Part shown: positions 1 through 8,451 of the stretch, in pieces
Numbering within the stretch: the first letter of the stretch is position 1
How the letters are laid out: each line of letters opens with the position of its first letter
Assembly: GCA_947475445.1 (NCBI GenBank)
Contig: CANJLC010000008.1
Span: forward strand, 16,064-80,063
Origin: Alphaproteobacteria bacterium
Lineage (GTDB): Bacteria; Pseudomonadota; Alphaproteobacteria; Micropepsales; Micropepsaceae
DNA: 64,000 nucleotides
Direction: 5' to 3'
Position numbers and translations under genes: made by a program
The notes under the pieces: model-generated
Seen by the model: only the letters and a program-made list of their open reading frames with translations
The model's database searches: none
What the model was told of the DNA's origin: nothing

Positions 1-276
1 AAGCTGGTTCTTGTCCCAGACGCTGACATTGGCGGCGCCGCCGCGGTCCACCGCCACGGTGTAAATCCCGCCCGGCGCATCAAAATCCACCATCCAGCGA
101 TTTTTCAGTTTCTGCGCCCGCATCAGCTTCACCGCGCCGCAGGGGCTCTGGGCGCAAAAGCTGCGCAAGGAGCGATTGGCTCTGGCGATGGCTTCGCGCT
201 GGCTCATGGGCGCGGCGCAGGCGGCAAGCGCCAGCAGGCAAAGAAGACTGGCAGCAACCCGCAGGCGGCGGATCAC
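1..276 (-). CDS. Putative lipoprotein, partial (runs off the left edge); GTG start overlaps the phaR stop
   Basis: Reverse-strand reading gives VIRRLRVAASLLCLLALAACAAPMSQREAIARANRSLRSFCAQSPCGAVKLMRAQKLKNRWMVDF..., with a lipobox-like LAAC. Confidence 0.6.
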   Translation of the reverse strand, partial: MIRRLRVAASLLCLLALAACAAPMSQREAIARANRSLRSFCAQSPCGAVKLMRAQKLKNRWMVDFDAPGGIYTVAVDRGGAANVSVWDKNQL

Positions 277-848
277 TTACGCTGGCTCAATTCCGAGAGC
301 TGGCGGCGCATGGCTTCCATCTCTTTCTTGAGCGAATCCACTTCGCTGCCGCCGGTTTCGGCAGCACCACCTTCGGCCTTGCGCGGCGCGCCGCTGAAAG
401 GCGTGAACATCTGCATGGCGCGTTCGAACAAGGCCAGGTTCTGGCGGGTGAGATTTTCCACCATCTGGTTGCCGCCGCCCAGGGCTTCGGCAATGCGGTC
501 GCGCATGGCGCCCTGGTTCTTGGTGAAACTGTCCATGCTCATGTCCAGATAGCCCGGCACGAAGGCCTGCAGGCTGTCGCCATAGAAGCGGATCAGCTGG
601 CGCAGGAACTTGATGGGCAGCAAATTCTGGCCCTTCGCTTCTTCTTCGAAAATTATCTGGGTCAGGACCGAGCGGGTAATGTCCTCGCCGCTGCGCGCAT
701 CCTGCACCTCGAACTCGGTGCCTTCCTTGACCATCAAGGCCAGGTGGTCGAGCGTCACATAGCTCGATGTCTGGGTATTGTAGAGACGCCGGTTGGCGTA
801 CTTCTTGATGATGACCGGGCCTTCGCCCTTGGTTTTTTCTTCTGACAC
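273..848 (-). CDS. phaR: Polyhydroxyalkanoate synthesis repressor PhaR
   Basis: IIKKYANRRLYNTQTSSYVTLDHLALMVKEG...FEVQDARSGEDITRSVLTQIIFEEE is a typical PhaR/PHB accumulation regulator N-terminus; divergent from phaAB. Confidence 0.95.
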   Translation of the reverse strand: MSEEKTKGEGPVIIKKYANRRLYNTQTSSYVTLDHLALMVKEGTEFEVQDARSGEDITRSVLTQIIFEEEAKGQNLLPIKFLRQLIRFYGDSLQAFVPGYLDMSMDSFTKNQGAMRDRIAEALGGGNQMVENLTRQNLALFERAMQMFTPFSGAPRKAEGGAAETGGSEVDSLKKEMEAMRRQLSELSQRK

Positions 849-950
849 AGTTTCCCACCCGATTCTGCAGGGCCCCCAGACCCTCGCAATCGCAACACAA
901 CATCACTCTTTCACCGCCGTCCAGCGTCATTTTAGCACCCGCAGCAAAAA

Positions 951-966
951 AATGCTGCGCAGCATT
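951..966. promoter_or_regulatory. Perfect 16-bp palindrome AATGCTGCGCAGCATT, candidate PhaR operator
   Basis: Self-complementary TGC-rich sequence in the phaR-phaA divergent intergenic region. Confidence 0.45.
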
Positions 967-1069
967 TCTATAAGTCATTGTTTTAAAACGCGTAATATTG
1001 TTGCGGTGACGGGCCTCGCATTCGCGGCAATTTGCGATACATAGCGTTGCCATAACGGCTTGGGAGGTT

Positions 1070-2245
1070 TTGGTGGAAGACATCGTGATCGTTTCGGCGG
1101 CGCGGACCCCGGTTGGGTCCTTCAGCGGCGCCTTTGCAACCCTGCCTGCCCACAAGCTTGGCGAAGTCGCTGTCCGCGCCGCGCTGGAGCGCGCCAAGGT
1201 TGACGGCAACGATGTCAGTGAAGTGATTTTGGGCCAGGTGCTCACTGCCGCCCAGGGCCAGAACCCCGCCCGCCAGGCCTCCATTGCCGCCGGCCTTCCC
1301 ATTGGCACGCCCGCCTGGGGCATCAACATGGTTTGCGGCTCGGGCCTTCGTGCCGTGGCGCTGGGCGCCCAGGCCATCCGCAACGGCGACAGCCGCATTG
1401 TGGTCGCCGGCGGCCAGGAATCCATGAGCATGTCCACCCACGCCGCCTACCTGCGCGCCGGCCAGAAGATGGGCGATCTCAGCATGATCGACACCATGAT
1501 CCGCGACGGCCTGTGGGACGCCTTCAACGGCTATCACATGGGCACCACCGCCGAGAATGTCGCCAAGGAATTCCAGATCACCCGCGAAGACCAGGACCGT
1601 TTCGCCGTCGCCTCGCAGAACAAGGCCGAAGCCGCCCGCAAGGCCGGCAAGTTCAAGGACGAAATCGCCGCCGTGACCGTCAAGACCCGCAAGGGCGACA
1701 TCGTGGTGGATACCGATGAATATATCCGCGACGGATCGACCATCGAGGCGATGAGCGGCCTCAAGCCCGCCTTCGCCAAGGATGGCACCGTCACCGCCGG
1801 CAATGCCTCGGGCCTCAATGACGGCGCCGCCGCCCTGGTGCTGATGAGCGCCAAGGATGCCGCCGCCCGCGGCCTGGTCCCGCTGGCCCGCATTGCCAGC
1901 TGGGCCCAGGCCGGCGTCGACCCCAAGGTGATGGGCACCGGCCCCATCCCCGCCTCGAAGCTGGCGCTGCAGAAAGCCGGCTGGAAAGCCGCCGATCTGG
2001 ATCTGGTGGAAGCCAATGAAGCCTTTGCCGCGCAGGCCTGCGCCGTGAACAAGGAACTTGGCTGGGATACCGCCAAGGTCAACGTCAATGGCGGCGCCAT
2101 CGCCATCGGCCACCCCATCGGCGCCTCGGGCGCGCGGGTCCTGACCACGCTGTTGTTCGAAATGGCCAAGCGCGACGCCAAAAAGGGCCTGGCGACCCTT
2201 TGCATCGGCGGCGGCATGGGCATCGCGCTTACTGTCGAGCGCTGA
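1070..2245 (+). CDS. phaA: Acetyl-CoA acetyltransferase (beta-ketothiolase)
   Basis: [55 protein letters not shown] thiolase motifs; followed by phaB. Confidence 0.95.
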   Translation: MVEDIVIVSAARTPVGSFSGAFATLPAHKLGEVAVRAALERAKVDGNDVSEVILGQVLTAAQGQNPARQASIAAGLPIGTPAWGINMVCGSGLRAVALGAQAIRNGDSRIVVAGGQESMSMSTHAAYLRAGQKMGDLSMIDTMIRDGLWDAFNGYHMGTTAENVAKEFQITREDQDRFAVASQNKAEAARKAGKFKDEIAAVTVKTRKGDIVVDTDEYIRDGSTIEAMSGLKPAFAKDGTVTAGNASGLNDGAAALVLMSAKDAAARGLVPLARIASWAQAGVDPKVMGTGPIPASKLALQKAGWKAADLDLVEANEAFAAQACAVNKELGWDTAKVNVNGGAIAIGHPIGASGARVLTTLLFEMAKRDAKKGLATLCIGGGMGIALTVER

Positions 2246-2349
2246 ACAGTTTTTAGGCGATCAATTTAGCGCAGTGCAGCATTGTTTCCGTTTGAAACGC
2301 GAGCCTTTTGCTGCCTTATTCGTTGCCAGAACAAAAGCGGGAAAAACAC

Positions 2350-3072
2350 ATGGCTCGGGTAGCAGTGGTTACAGGCGGAACGCGCGGCATCGGCGAAGCG
2401 ATTTCCGTGGCGCTCAAGAATGCCGGCTACATCGTGGCGGCGAATTATGCCGGCAATGACGAACGCGCCAAGGCCTTCGAAGCCGCAACCGGCATCAGGA
2501 CCTTCAAATGGGACGTATCGTCGTTCGACGATTGCGCCGCCGGCATGAAAAAGGTCGAGGCGGAACTGGGTCCGGTTGACGTGATCGTCAACAATGCCGG
2601 CATCACCCGCGACGCCACCATGAAGAAAATGAGCCGCACCGCCTGGGATGAAGTGATCGATACCAATCTTGGCGGCTGCTACAACATGTGCAAGGCGGCC
2701 TGGGACGGCATGCTGGCGCGCGGCTTTGGCCGCATCGTCAATATCGGCTCCATCAACGGACAGGCCGGCCAGTATGGCCAGGTCAATTACGCCGCCGCCA
2801 AATCCGGCATCCATGGCTTCACCAAGGCGCTGGGCCAGGAAGGCGCCTCCAAGGGCATTACCGTCAACGCCATTGCGCCCGGTTACATCGATACGGACAT
2901 GGTGGCCGCGGTCCCCCCCGAAGTGCTTGCAAAGATCGTGGCGCGCATTCCCGTGGGGCGCCTGGGCAAGGCGGATGAAATCGCCCGCGGTGTGTTGTTC
3001 CTGGTGGCGGACGAGGGCGGATTCATCACCGGCTCGACCATGTCCATCAATGGCGGTCAGCACATGTATTGA
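2350..3072 (+). CDS. phaB: Acetoacetyl-CoA reductase
   Basis: SDR fold: VVTGGTRGIGEAI, NNAGITRD, YxxxK; ITGSTMSINGGQHMY C-terminus typical of PhbB. Confidence 0.95.
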   Translation: MARVAVVTGGTRGIGEAISVALKNAGYIVAANYAGNDERAKAFEAATGIRTFKWDVSSFDDCAAGMKKVEAELGPVDVIVNNAGITRDATMKKMSRTAWDEVIDTNLGGCYNMCKAAWDGMLARGFGRIVNIGSINGQAGQYGQVNYAAAKSGIHGFTKALGQEGASKGITVNAIAPGYIDTDMVAAVPPEVLAKIVARIPVGRLGKADEIARGVLFLVADEGGFITGSTMSINGGQHMY

Positions 3073-3083
3073 AAGTGCTCACC

Positions 3084-3106
3084 ATGGCCGGGCTTGACCC
3101 GGCCAT
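3084..3106. repeat. Palindrome ATGGCCGGGCTTGACCCGGCCAT inside a longer GTGCTC...GAGCAC hairpin
   Basis: 9-bp perfect arms around loop CTTGA; same architecture as 3137-3164 and 59114-59141. Confidence 0.7.
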
Positions 3107-3136
3107 CGAGCACTTCAATAACAGCGCGCATGGTTC

Positions 3137-3164
3137 TGGATGGGCGGCTCAAGGCCGCCCATGG
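3137..3164 (-). repeat. Dispersed palindrome, reverse-strand copy of the element at 59114-59141
   Basis: Reverse complement CCATGGGCGGCCTTGAGCCGCCCATCCA differs from 59114-59141 only at the two paired loop-closing bases. Confidence 0.75.
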
Positions 3165-3175
3165 TGGTTGGAAGA

Positions 3176-3781
3176 ATGATTACGTCCCTCACCGCTGAAA
3201 AACTTGCCTGCGCGCGCGGGGATCGCATCCTGTTCGAAGGCCTGTCGTTTCGCGTAGAGGCAGGGCAGGCGCTGGCCGTGGAAGGGGCCAATGGCGCGGG
3301 CAAGACTTCGCTGCTGCGCCTGATCGCAGGTTTCCTCAGCCCCCGTGAAGGCCGCCTGCTTCTCAAGACGCCGGAAGGCGAAAGCAGCGACAGCGATGAG
3401 CGCGCCCAGGCCATCGGCTGGCTGGGCCATCATGATGGCCTCAAGCCGCAATTGACGGTTGGCGAGCAGCTAAAATCTTTTGCGCAGCTTTATCGCAGCA
3501 CCCGCGATACCGATGCGGTGCTGGAGGAATTGGGCCTGGCGCGGCAAAAGGATTTCCCCTGCCGCTTTCTCTCGGCCGGCCAGAGGCGCCGCCTGGCGCT
3601 GGCGCGGCTGCTGGTCAGCGGCCGTCCCCTCTGGCTGCTCGACGAACCCTTCGCCGCCCTCGACAAGGACGGCCAGGCGCTGGTGGCGCGGCTGATGGCG
3701 CTGCATTGCGGCCAGGGCGGCCTTGTCATCGCCGCCACCCATGAGCCGCTGGGCCTGTCCAACGCGAGCATCCGGCTATGA
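3176..3781 (+). CDS. ccmA: Heme ABC exporter ATP-binding protein CcmA
   Basis: Walker A GANGAGKTSLLRL, signature LSAGQRRRLALARL, Walker B LWLLDEPFAALD; next to ccmBCD. Confidence 0.93.
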   Translation: MITSLTAEKLACARGDRILFEGLSFRVEAGQALAVEGANGAGKTSLLRLIAGFLSPREGRLLLKTPEGESSDSDERAQAIGWLGHHDGLKPQLTVGEQLKSFAQLYRSTRDTDAVLEELGLARQKDFPCRFLSAGQRRRLALARLLVSGRPLWLLDEPFAALDKDGQALVARLMALHCGQGGLVIAATHEPLGLSNASIRL

Positions 3782-4446
3782 GCGCCTTCCGGGCCCTTCT
3801 GGGACGTGACCTGCGCCTGGCCGCACGCAGCGGCGGTGGTGCGGCCCTGGCGCTGGGCTTTTTTGCGCTGGTGGCGACGCTGGTGCCGCTGGGCATCGGA
3901 CCGGATGTGAAAATTCTTGCCCGCATCGCGGGCGGCATCCTGTGGGTTGCCGCTGTGCTGGCCGGTCTGCTGTCGCTGGACCGGCTGTTCCAGGGCGACT
4001 TCGAGGATGGCAGCCTCGATGTCATCGCGCTCTCGCCCCTTTCGCTGGAAAGCGTGGCGCTGGCGAAAATCCTGGCCCACTGGTTTTCGACCGGCCTGCC
4101 GCTAACCCTGATTTCGCCCCTGCTGGCCATTTTGTTCAACCTGCCGCCGGGCCCCACGCTGGTGCTGTTCATCTCCCTGCTGATCGGCACGCCTTCCGTC
4201 AGCGCGGTGGGCGCCATCGGCGCCAGCCTGACCCTGTCGCTCAAGCGCGGCGGCCTGATCCTGCCCCTGATCATCCTGCCGCTGCTCACCCCGGCGGTGA
4301 TTTTCGGGGCTGGCTCGGTTGCCGCCCTGATGGACGGGATGCAACCGGGCGGCGGCCTGATCTTGCTGGCGGCTTTTGCCGCGGCCGCCTGCCTGCTAAG
4401 TCCTTTTGCCGCCGCCGCCGCCGTGCGGCTCAATCTGGGAGGCTAG
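3778..4446 (+). CDS. ccmB: Heme exporter protein CcmB
   Basis: FRALLGRDLRLAARSGG, LFQGDFEDGSLDVIALSPLSLE, GTPSVSAVGAIGASLTLSLKRGGLILPLIILPL. Confidence 0.93.
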   Translation: MSAFRALLGRDLRLAARSGGGAALALGFFALVATLVPLGIGPDVKILARIAGGILWVAAVLAGLLSLDRLFQGDFEDGSLDVIALSPLSLESVALAKILAHWFSTGLPLTLISPLLAILFNLPPGPTLVLFISLLIGTPSVSAVGAIGASLTLSLKRGGLILPLIILPLLTPAVIFGAGSVAALMDGMQPGGGLILLAAFAAAACLLSPFAAAAAVRLNLGG

Positions 4447-4447
4447 G

Positions 4448-5158
4448 GTGCAGTTGCTGTTTCGCTATGCCAATCCCCACGCCTTCATGCGCCTGTCTGG
4501 CGCGCTTCTGCCCTTTACCGCCGCAGCCACCATTCTGCTGATCGCCATTGGCCTCTATTTAGGTTTCACGGTGCCGCCCGACTATCAGCAGGGCATGACC
4601 GTCACCATGATGTTCGTGCATGTGCCGGCCGCCACCATGGCCGAGCTGGCCTATGGCGTGATCGCGGTGGCGTCCTTTTTCTCCCTTGTGTGGCGCCATC
4701 CTTTGTCCGATGTCGCGGCCCGCGCCGCGGCGCCCTATGGCGCGCTGTTCACGGCGCTGGGTCTCATCACCGGATCGCTGTGGGGCCGGCCCATGTGGGG
4801 CACCTGGTGGCAATGGGATGGCCGTCTCACCAGCTTCCTGCTGCTGCTGTTTGTCTATCTGGGCTACATGGCCTTGTGGAACGCGATCGAGGATGAAACC
4901 CGCGCCGCGCGCGCCGCAGCCATCCTGGGCCTGGTCGGCGCGGTCAACATTCCCATCATCAAATTCTCCGTCGACTGGTGGACGACGCTGCACCAGGGCG
5001 AAAGCATCATCAGCGGCAAGCTTGCGCCGGTCTTCCTGTGGCCGCTGCTGGTGATGATGGCCGGATATGCGTTCCTCTTCGTCACGCTCTGGATGATCGC
5101 CATCCGCACGGAAATCCTCAGCCGCAAGGCGCGCACATTGATGCTGGGGGGCCCATGA
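4448..5158 (+). CDS. ccmC: Heme exporter protein CcmC (GTG start)
   Basis: MMFVHVPAATMAELAYG, GRPMWGTWWQWDGRLTSFLLLLFVYLGYMAL WWD-type motif. Confidence 0.93.
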   Translation: MQLLFRYANPHAFMRLSGALLPFTAAATILLIAIGLYLGFTVPPDYQQGMTVTMMFVHVPAATMAELAYGVIAVASFFSLVWRHPLSDVAARAAAPYGALFTALGLITGSLWGRPMWGTWWQWDGRLTSFLLLLFVYLGYMALWNAIEDETRAARAAAILGLVGAVNIPIIKFSVDWWTTLHQGESIISGKLAPVFLWPLLVMMAGYAFLFVTLWMIAIRTEILSRKARTLMLGGP

Positions 5159-5307
5159 ATTTCTGGGACATGGGTGGCTATGCGGCCTATGTCTGGCCCG
5201 CCTATGGCGTCTCGGCGCTGGGCCTTGGCCTGGCCGTGCTTTGGACGCTGAAAGCCTATGGCGCCGCCAAGGCGCGGCTGAAGGCGCTGGAAGAGAGAAA
5301 GACATGA
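5155..5307 (+). CDS. ccmD: Heme exporter protein CcmD
   Basis: Small single-TM ORF (MNFWDMGGYAAYVWPAYGVSALGLGLAVLWTLKAYG...) overlapping the ccmC stop. Confidence 0.85.
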   Translation: MNFWDMGGYAAYVWPAYGVSALGLGLAVLWTLKAYGAAKARLKALEERKT

Positions 5308-5852
5308 AGCGCCTGGTCTATGCCCTGCCGGTGGCGGCGTTCCTGGTGCTGGCCTTTTTCCTCTTCCGCAGCCTTGTCCTGCCGCCGCCCAGCGTTTTGC
5401 CGTCGGCCCTGATCGACAAGCCGGCCCCCGCCATCACCATCGCAGCCATGGATGACGCCACGCCCGGCTTTACCAGCGCGGACCTGAAAAGCGGCCATGT
5501 CACGATTGTCAATTTCTTCTCCTCCTGGTGCGTGCCTTGCCGCATGGAGAATTTGCAATTGATGGTGCTGTCGAAAATGCCCGGCATGCACGTCTATGGC
5601 GTTGACTATGAAGAGCGCCAGGAAGGCGCGGGCCGCGCTTTCCTGAACGAGATGGGAAATCCCTTCAGCCATATTGTCGCCGACCCCCAGGGGGATGAGG
5701 GCCGCGAATGGGGCGTCTATGGCGTGCCGGAAACCTATGTCGTGGACGGCAATGGCATTGTGCGTTTCAAGCTGGTCGGGGAACTGACCGCCCAGGCGAT
5801 GAAAAACCAGCTCCTGCCGGCCATCGAAAAGGCCAAAAAGGCCTCTTCTTAA
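5304..5852 (+). CDS. ccmG: Thiol:disulfide interchange protein CcmG/DsbE
   Basis: FFSSWCVPCRMENLQL thioredoxin-like CxxC; YGVPETYVVDGNG; ATGA overlap with ccmD. Confidence 0.92.
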   Translation: MKRLVYALPVAAFLVLAFFLFRSLVLPPPSVLPSALIDKPAPAITIAAMDDATPGFTSADLKSGHVTIVNFFSSWCVPCRMENLQLMVLSKMPGMHVYGVDYEERQEGAGRAFLNEMGNPFSHIVADPQGDEGREWGVYGVPETYVVDGNGIVRFKLVGELTAQAMKNQLLPAIEKAKKASS

Positions 5853-5886
5853 GCCTTTGCTAACCCTGTTTTGCAAGGGTGGGCCC

Positions 5887-6117
5887 ATGCAGGTCAACGC
5901 CACACTTATTGCCGCCCAGCAGGCCGCCCGCGAGGCTCAGGCCCGCTTCCAGGCCGCCCATGTCGCTCCCAAAGCGCCTGCGGCCAGCTTCGCTGCTGCC
6001 CTGGACGATCTTTCTGCTCCGGCTGCGCCCAAACCCGCTGCTCCGGCGGCCAGGACGGCAACACAGAACCCCGCCCCGGCATCGCGCCTGGGTGCACTCC
6101 TCGACATCACGATCTAG
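5887..6117 (+). CDS. Small Ala/Pro-rich hypothetical protein
   Basis: 76-aa ORF MQVNATLIAAQQAAREAQARFQAAH...SRLGALLDITI. Confidence 0.5.
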   Translation: MQVNATLIAAQQAAREAQARFQAAHVAPKAPAASFAAALDDLSAPAAPKPAAPAARTATQNPAPASRLGALLDITI

Positions 6118-6118
6118 A

Positions 6119-6631
6119 TCAGGCGCGCTTGCCGCGCCGCGCGGCTTTCGCCGGCTTTGCCCCGCCATTGGCGGCGAAGCCTTCGCCGGCCTGCGCGATC
6201 TGCGCCAGCGAGCGGATGAATTTCTGGCGGTCCGGCATGGGCAGGGCTTCCAGCAGCGCCCGCTCCGCCCGGTCCGAGGCATTGCGCGCCGAGCGCAGCG
6301 CCTTGCGGCCCGAGGGCGAGATCGCCACCGCATTGGCGCGCTGGTCTTCCTCGGTGCGCTCGCGCGAGAGCAGTCCCTTTTCCAGCATCCGGCGCACCAT
6401 TTCCGCCAGGGTGGAGCGGTCGATGCCGGTGATGTCCACCAGCACGGTCTGGCTGGCACCGTCATTATGTTCCAGCGCCGAGAGTAATGTGTATTGCTGC
6501 TTGGTCAGCTCGCGCGAACCGGATTCACGCGCATAGAGGTCGCCATAGAATTGCTGGCAGCGGCGAATAAGGTGTGACGGCGCTTCGGAGAGTTCAAACT
6601 CTCCATTGCTTTTCCGCCCCGCCTTGCTCAT
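6119..6631 (-). CDS. MarR family transcriptional regulator
   Basis: wHTH: LTKQQYTLLSALEHNDGASQTVLVDITGIDRSTLAEMVRRMLEKGLLSRERTEEDQRANAVAISPSGRKAL. Confidence 0.9.
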   Translation of the reverse strand: MSKAGRKSNGEFELSEAPSHLIRRCQQFYGDLYARESGSRELTKQQYTLLSALEHNDGASQTVLVDITGIDRSTLAEMVRRMLEKGLLSRERTEEDQRANAVAISPSGRKALRSARNASDRAERALLEALPMPDRQKFIRSLAQIAQAGEGFAANGGAKPAKAARRGKRA

Positions 6632-6961
6632 TCACCACCCCCAAATTTCCGGACGCGACATCCGGTGCGCAAAAAGCAAGACGGAAAAATCTTGTCCGGT
6701 TTTTCCGGACAGGGTCGCCACTAAACAGCAACCTTGGCCCCTGCGCCAGTCTTAAACGAGTTTTCCGCGCACAAGTCCATACGCAATAATGCGATACGCA
6801 ATCCGTTCGCAACCGATCCCGTTCCTGCAATTTTTTTTTTGCAATTGCGCATCTGTGTCGGAAAGACACAACGTGTTGTATGCGCGCACGCTCCGCACAT
6901 ATCTGTTGCGGTTCAAGATGTTCCGTGGACAGAGGGTAGGGGCGGCCTGCCGAAAATTTCG

Positions 6962-7519
6962 TCAGTCGGCGGGTTTTTCCGGCTCGCTGTGATGTTTCAT
7001 CACAAAAGGCGTTTGCGCCAAAGCGAACAGGAATATCAACGGGATGATGCCCCACACCTTGAAATAGACCCAGCTGTCGAATGAGACATTGCGCCACACG
7101 CCCTCGTTGAGGACCGCAAGCGCGAGAAAGAAAATACCCCAGCGCCAGGTCAGTTGCCGCCAGGCGCCATCGGCCATGTTGAAGGCCTCACCGAAAATAA
7201 CCTTGATGTAGAGGCGCTTGAAGGCCAGCCCGCCCAGCAGCACGGCGCTGAAGAAACCGTAGAGCAGCGTGACCTTGATTTTCAGGAAGGACTGGTCGCG
7301 AAGATAAAGCGTCAGGCCGCCGAAAATCAGCACCATTGCCGCTGTGAAAAGCGACATCGCCGACAGGCGCTTTTCCAGCACGTAAGTCAGCGAGAGTGAA
7401 CCCACCACTGCAACCATCAGGACGGTGGTCGCGGCATAAACATTCAAAAGCTTGTAGGTGGCAAAAAACAGGACCAGCGGCCCCAAATCCAGCAACAGGC
7501 GGCGAAGTTGCGGGGTCAT
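6962..7519 (-). CDS. yciB: Inner-membrane septation protein A family (YciB/IspZ)
   Basis: LGPLVLFFATYKL..., TLYLRDQSFLKIKVTLLYGFFSAVLLGGLAF, WRQLTWRWGIFFLALAVLNEGVWRN. Confidence 0.92.
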   Translation of the reverse strand: MTPQLRRLLLDLGPLVLFFATYKLLNVYAATTVLMVAVVGSLSLTYVLEKRLSAMSLFTAAMVLIFGGLTLYLRDQSFLKIKVTLLYGFFSAVLLGGLAFKRLYIKVIFGEAFNMADGAWRQLTWRWGIFFLALAVLNEGVWRNVSFDSWVYFKVWGIIPLIFLFALAQTPFVMKHHSEPEKPAD

Positions 7520-8451
7520 GCCGCACCCGCCCCGGATTCCACGCCCGTAAGCGCTTTGGCGAAATTTTCGGCATTGAACGGCATCAGATCATCCTCACCT
7601 TCGCCCACCCCGATAAAGTGGACGGGCAGTCCCGATTTCGCCGCCAGCGCCACCAATATGCCGCCCTTGGCGGTGCCGTCGAGCTTGGTCATGATCAGCC
7701 CGGTGAGCGGAACCGAGGCGCCAAAGGCTTCGACCTGTGAAATGGCGTTCTGGCCGGTGGTGGCGTCCAGTACCAGCAGCACCGCATGGGGGCTGCTTGC
7801 GTCCAGTTTCTTGATCACCCGGGCGATCTTCTCCAGTTCCGCCATCAGGTCACTCTTGTTCTGCAGCCGTCCGGCAGTGTCGATCAAAAGAACGTCGCTG
7901 CCGGCAAGGCGCGCCTTTTCCAGTGCCTCGAAGGCCAGCCCTGCGGCATCGCCGCCCGGCCTGGTGGCGACAAAATCGGCGCCGGCCCGCTTGGCCCACA
8001 CGCCCAATTGCTCAATCGCGGCGGCGCGGAAGGTATCGCCCGCCGCCAGCATGACCTTGTGGCCCTCCAGTCCCAACCGGCGGGCCAGCTTGCCGATGGT
8101 GGTGGTCTTGCCGGTGCCGTTGACGCCGGCCACCAGGATGACAAAGGGCTTCTTGCCGCCGTCAATCAGCAGCGGCTTTTCAATCTTGCGCAGCTGCGCT
8201 GCGATTTCGCCTGCCAGCAGGGCGCGCAATTCGCCGCCCTCTATTTCCGCGTCATAGCGGTTCCTGGCCACCGCCTGCGCCAGGGCATGGGCCTGGGCTG
8301 ATCCCATGTCGCTGCGGATCAGGGTTTCCTCCAGCTCGGCGATGGTGGCGGCGTCCAGCTTTTTCTTGGTGAAAAAACCCGACAGCCCGGACGCGGACTT
8401 GGCCAAACCGCTTTTCAGGCGCGTGAACAGGCCCGGCTTGTCTTCACTCAT
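7516..8451 (-). CDS. ftsY: Signal recognition particle receptor FtsY
   Basis: VAGVNGTGKTTTIGKLAR, AAGDTFRAAAIEQL, LIDTAGRLQNKSDLMAEL, TKLDGTAKGGILVALA. Confidence 0.96.
   Translation of the reverse strand: MSEDKPGLFTRLKSGLAKSASGLSGFFTKKKLDAATIAELEETLIRSDMGSAQAHALAQAVARNRYDAEIEGGELRALLAGEIAAQLRKIEKPLLIDGGKKPFVILVAGVNGTGKTTTIGKLARRLGLEGHKVMLAAGDTFRAAAIEQLGVWAKRAGADFVATRPGGDAAGLAFEALEKARLAGSDVLLIDTAGRLQNKSDLMAELEKIARVIKKLDASSPHAVLLVLDATTGQNAISQVEAFGASVPLTGLIMTKLDGTAKGGILVALAAKSGLPVHFIGVGEGEDDLMPFNAENFAKALTGVESGAGAA

Noticed and set aside
983-2113. 376-aa antisense ORF over phaA (and similar ORFs over mdh, ftsH, glmM, ruvB and others)
   Set aside because: Shadow ORFs from GC-rich third-codon positions; no independent evidence for coding.
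3176-5852. ccmABCDG without ccmE/F/H as a possible incomplete cytochrome c system
   Set aside because: In many alphaproteobacteria ccmEFH are at a separate locus, so this split is ordinary.
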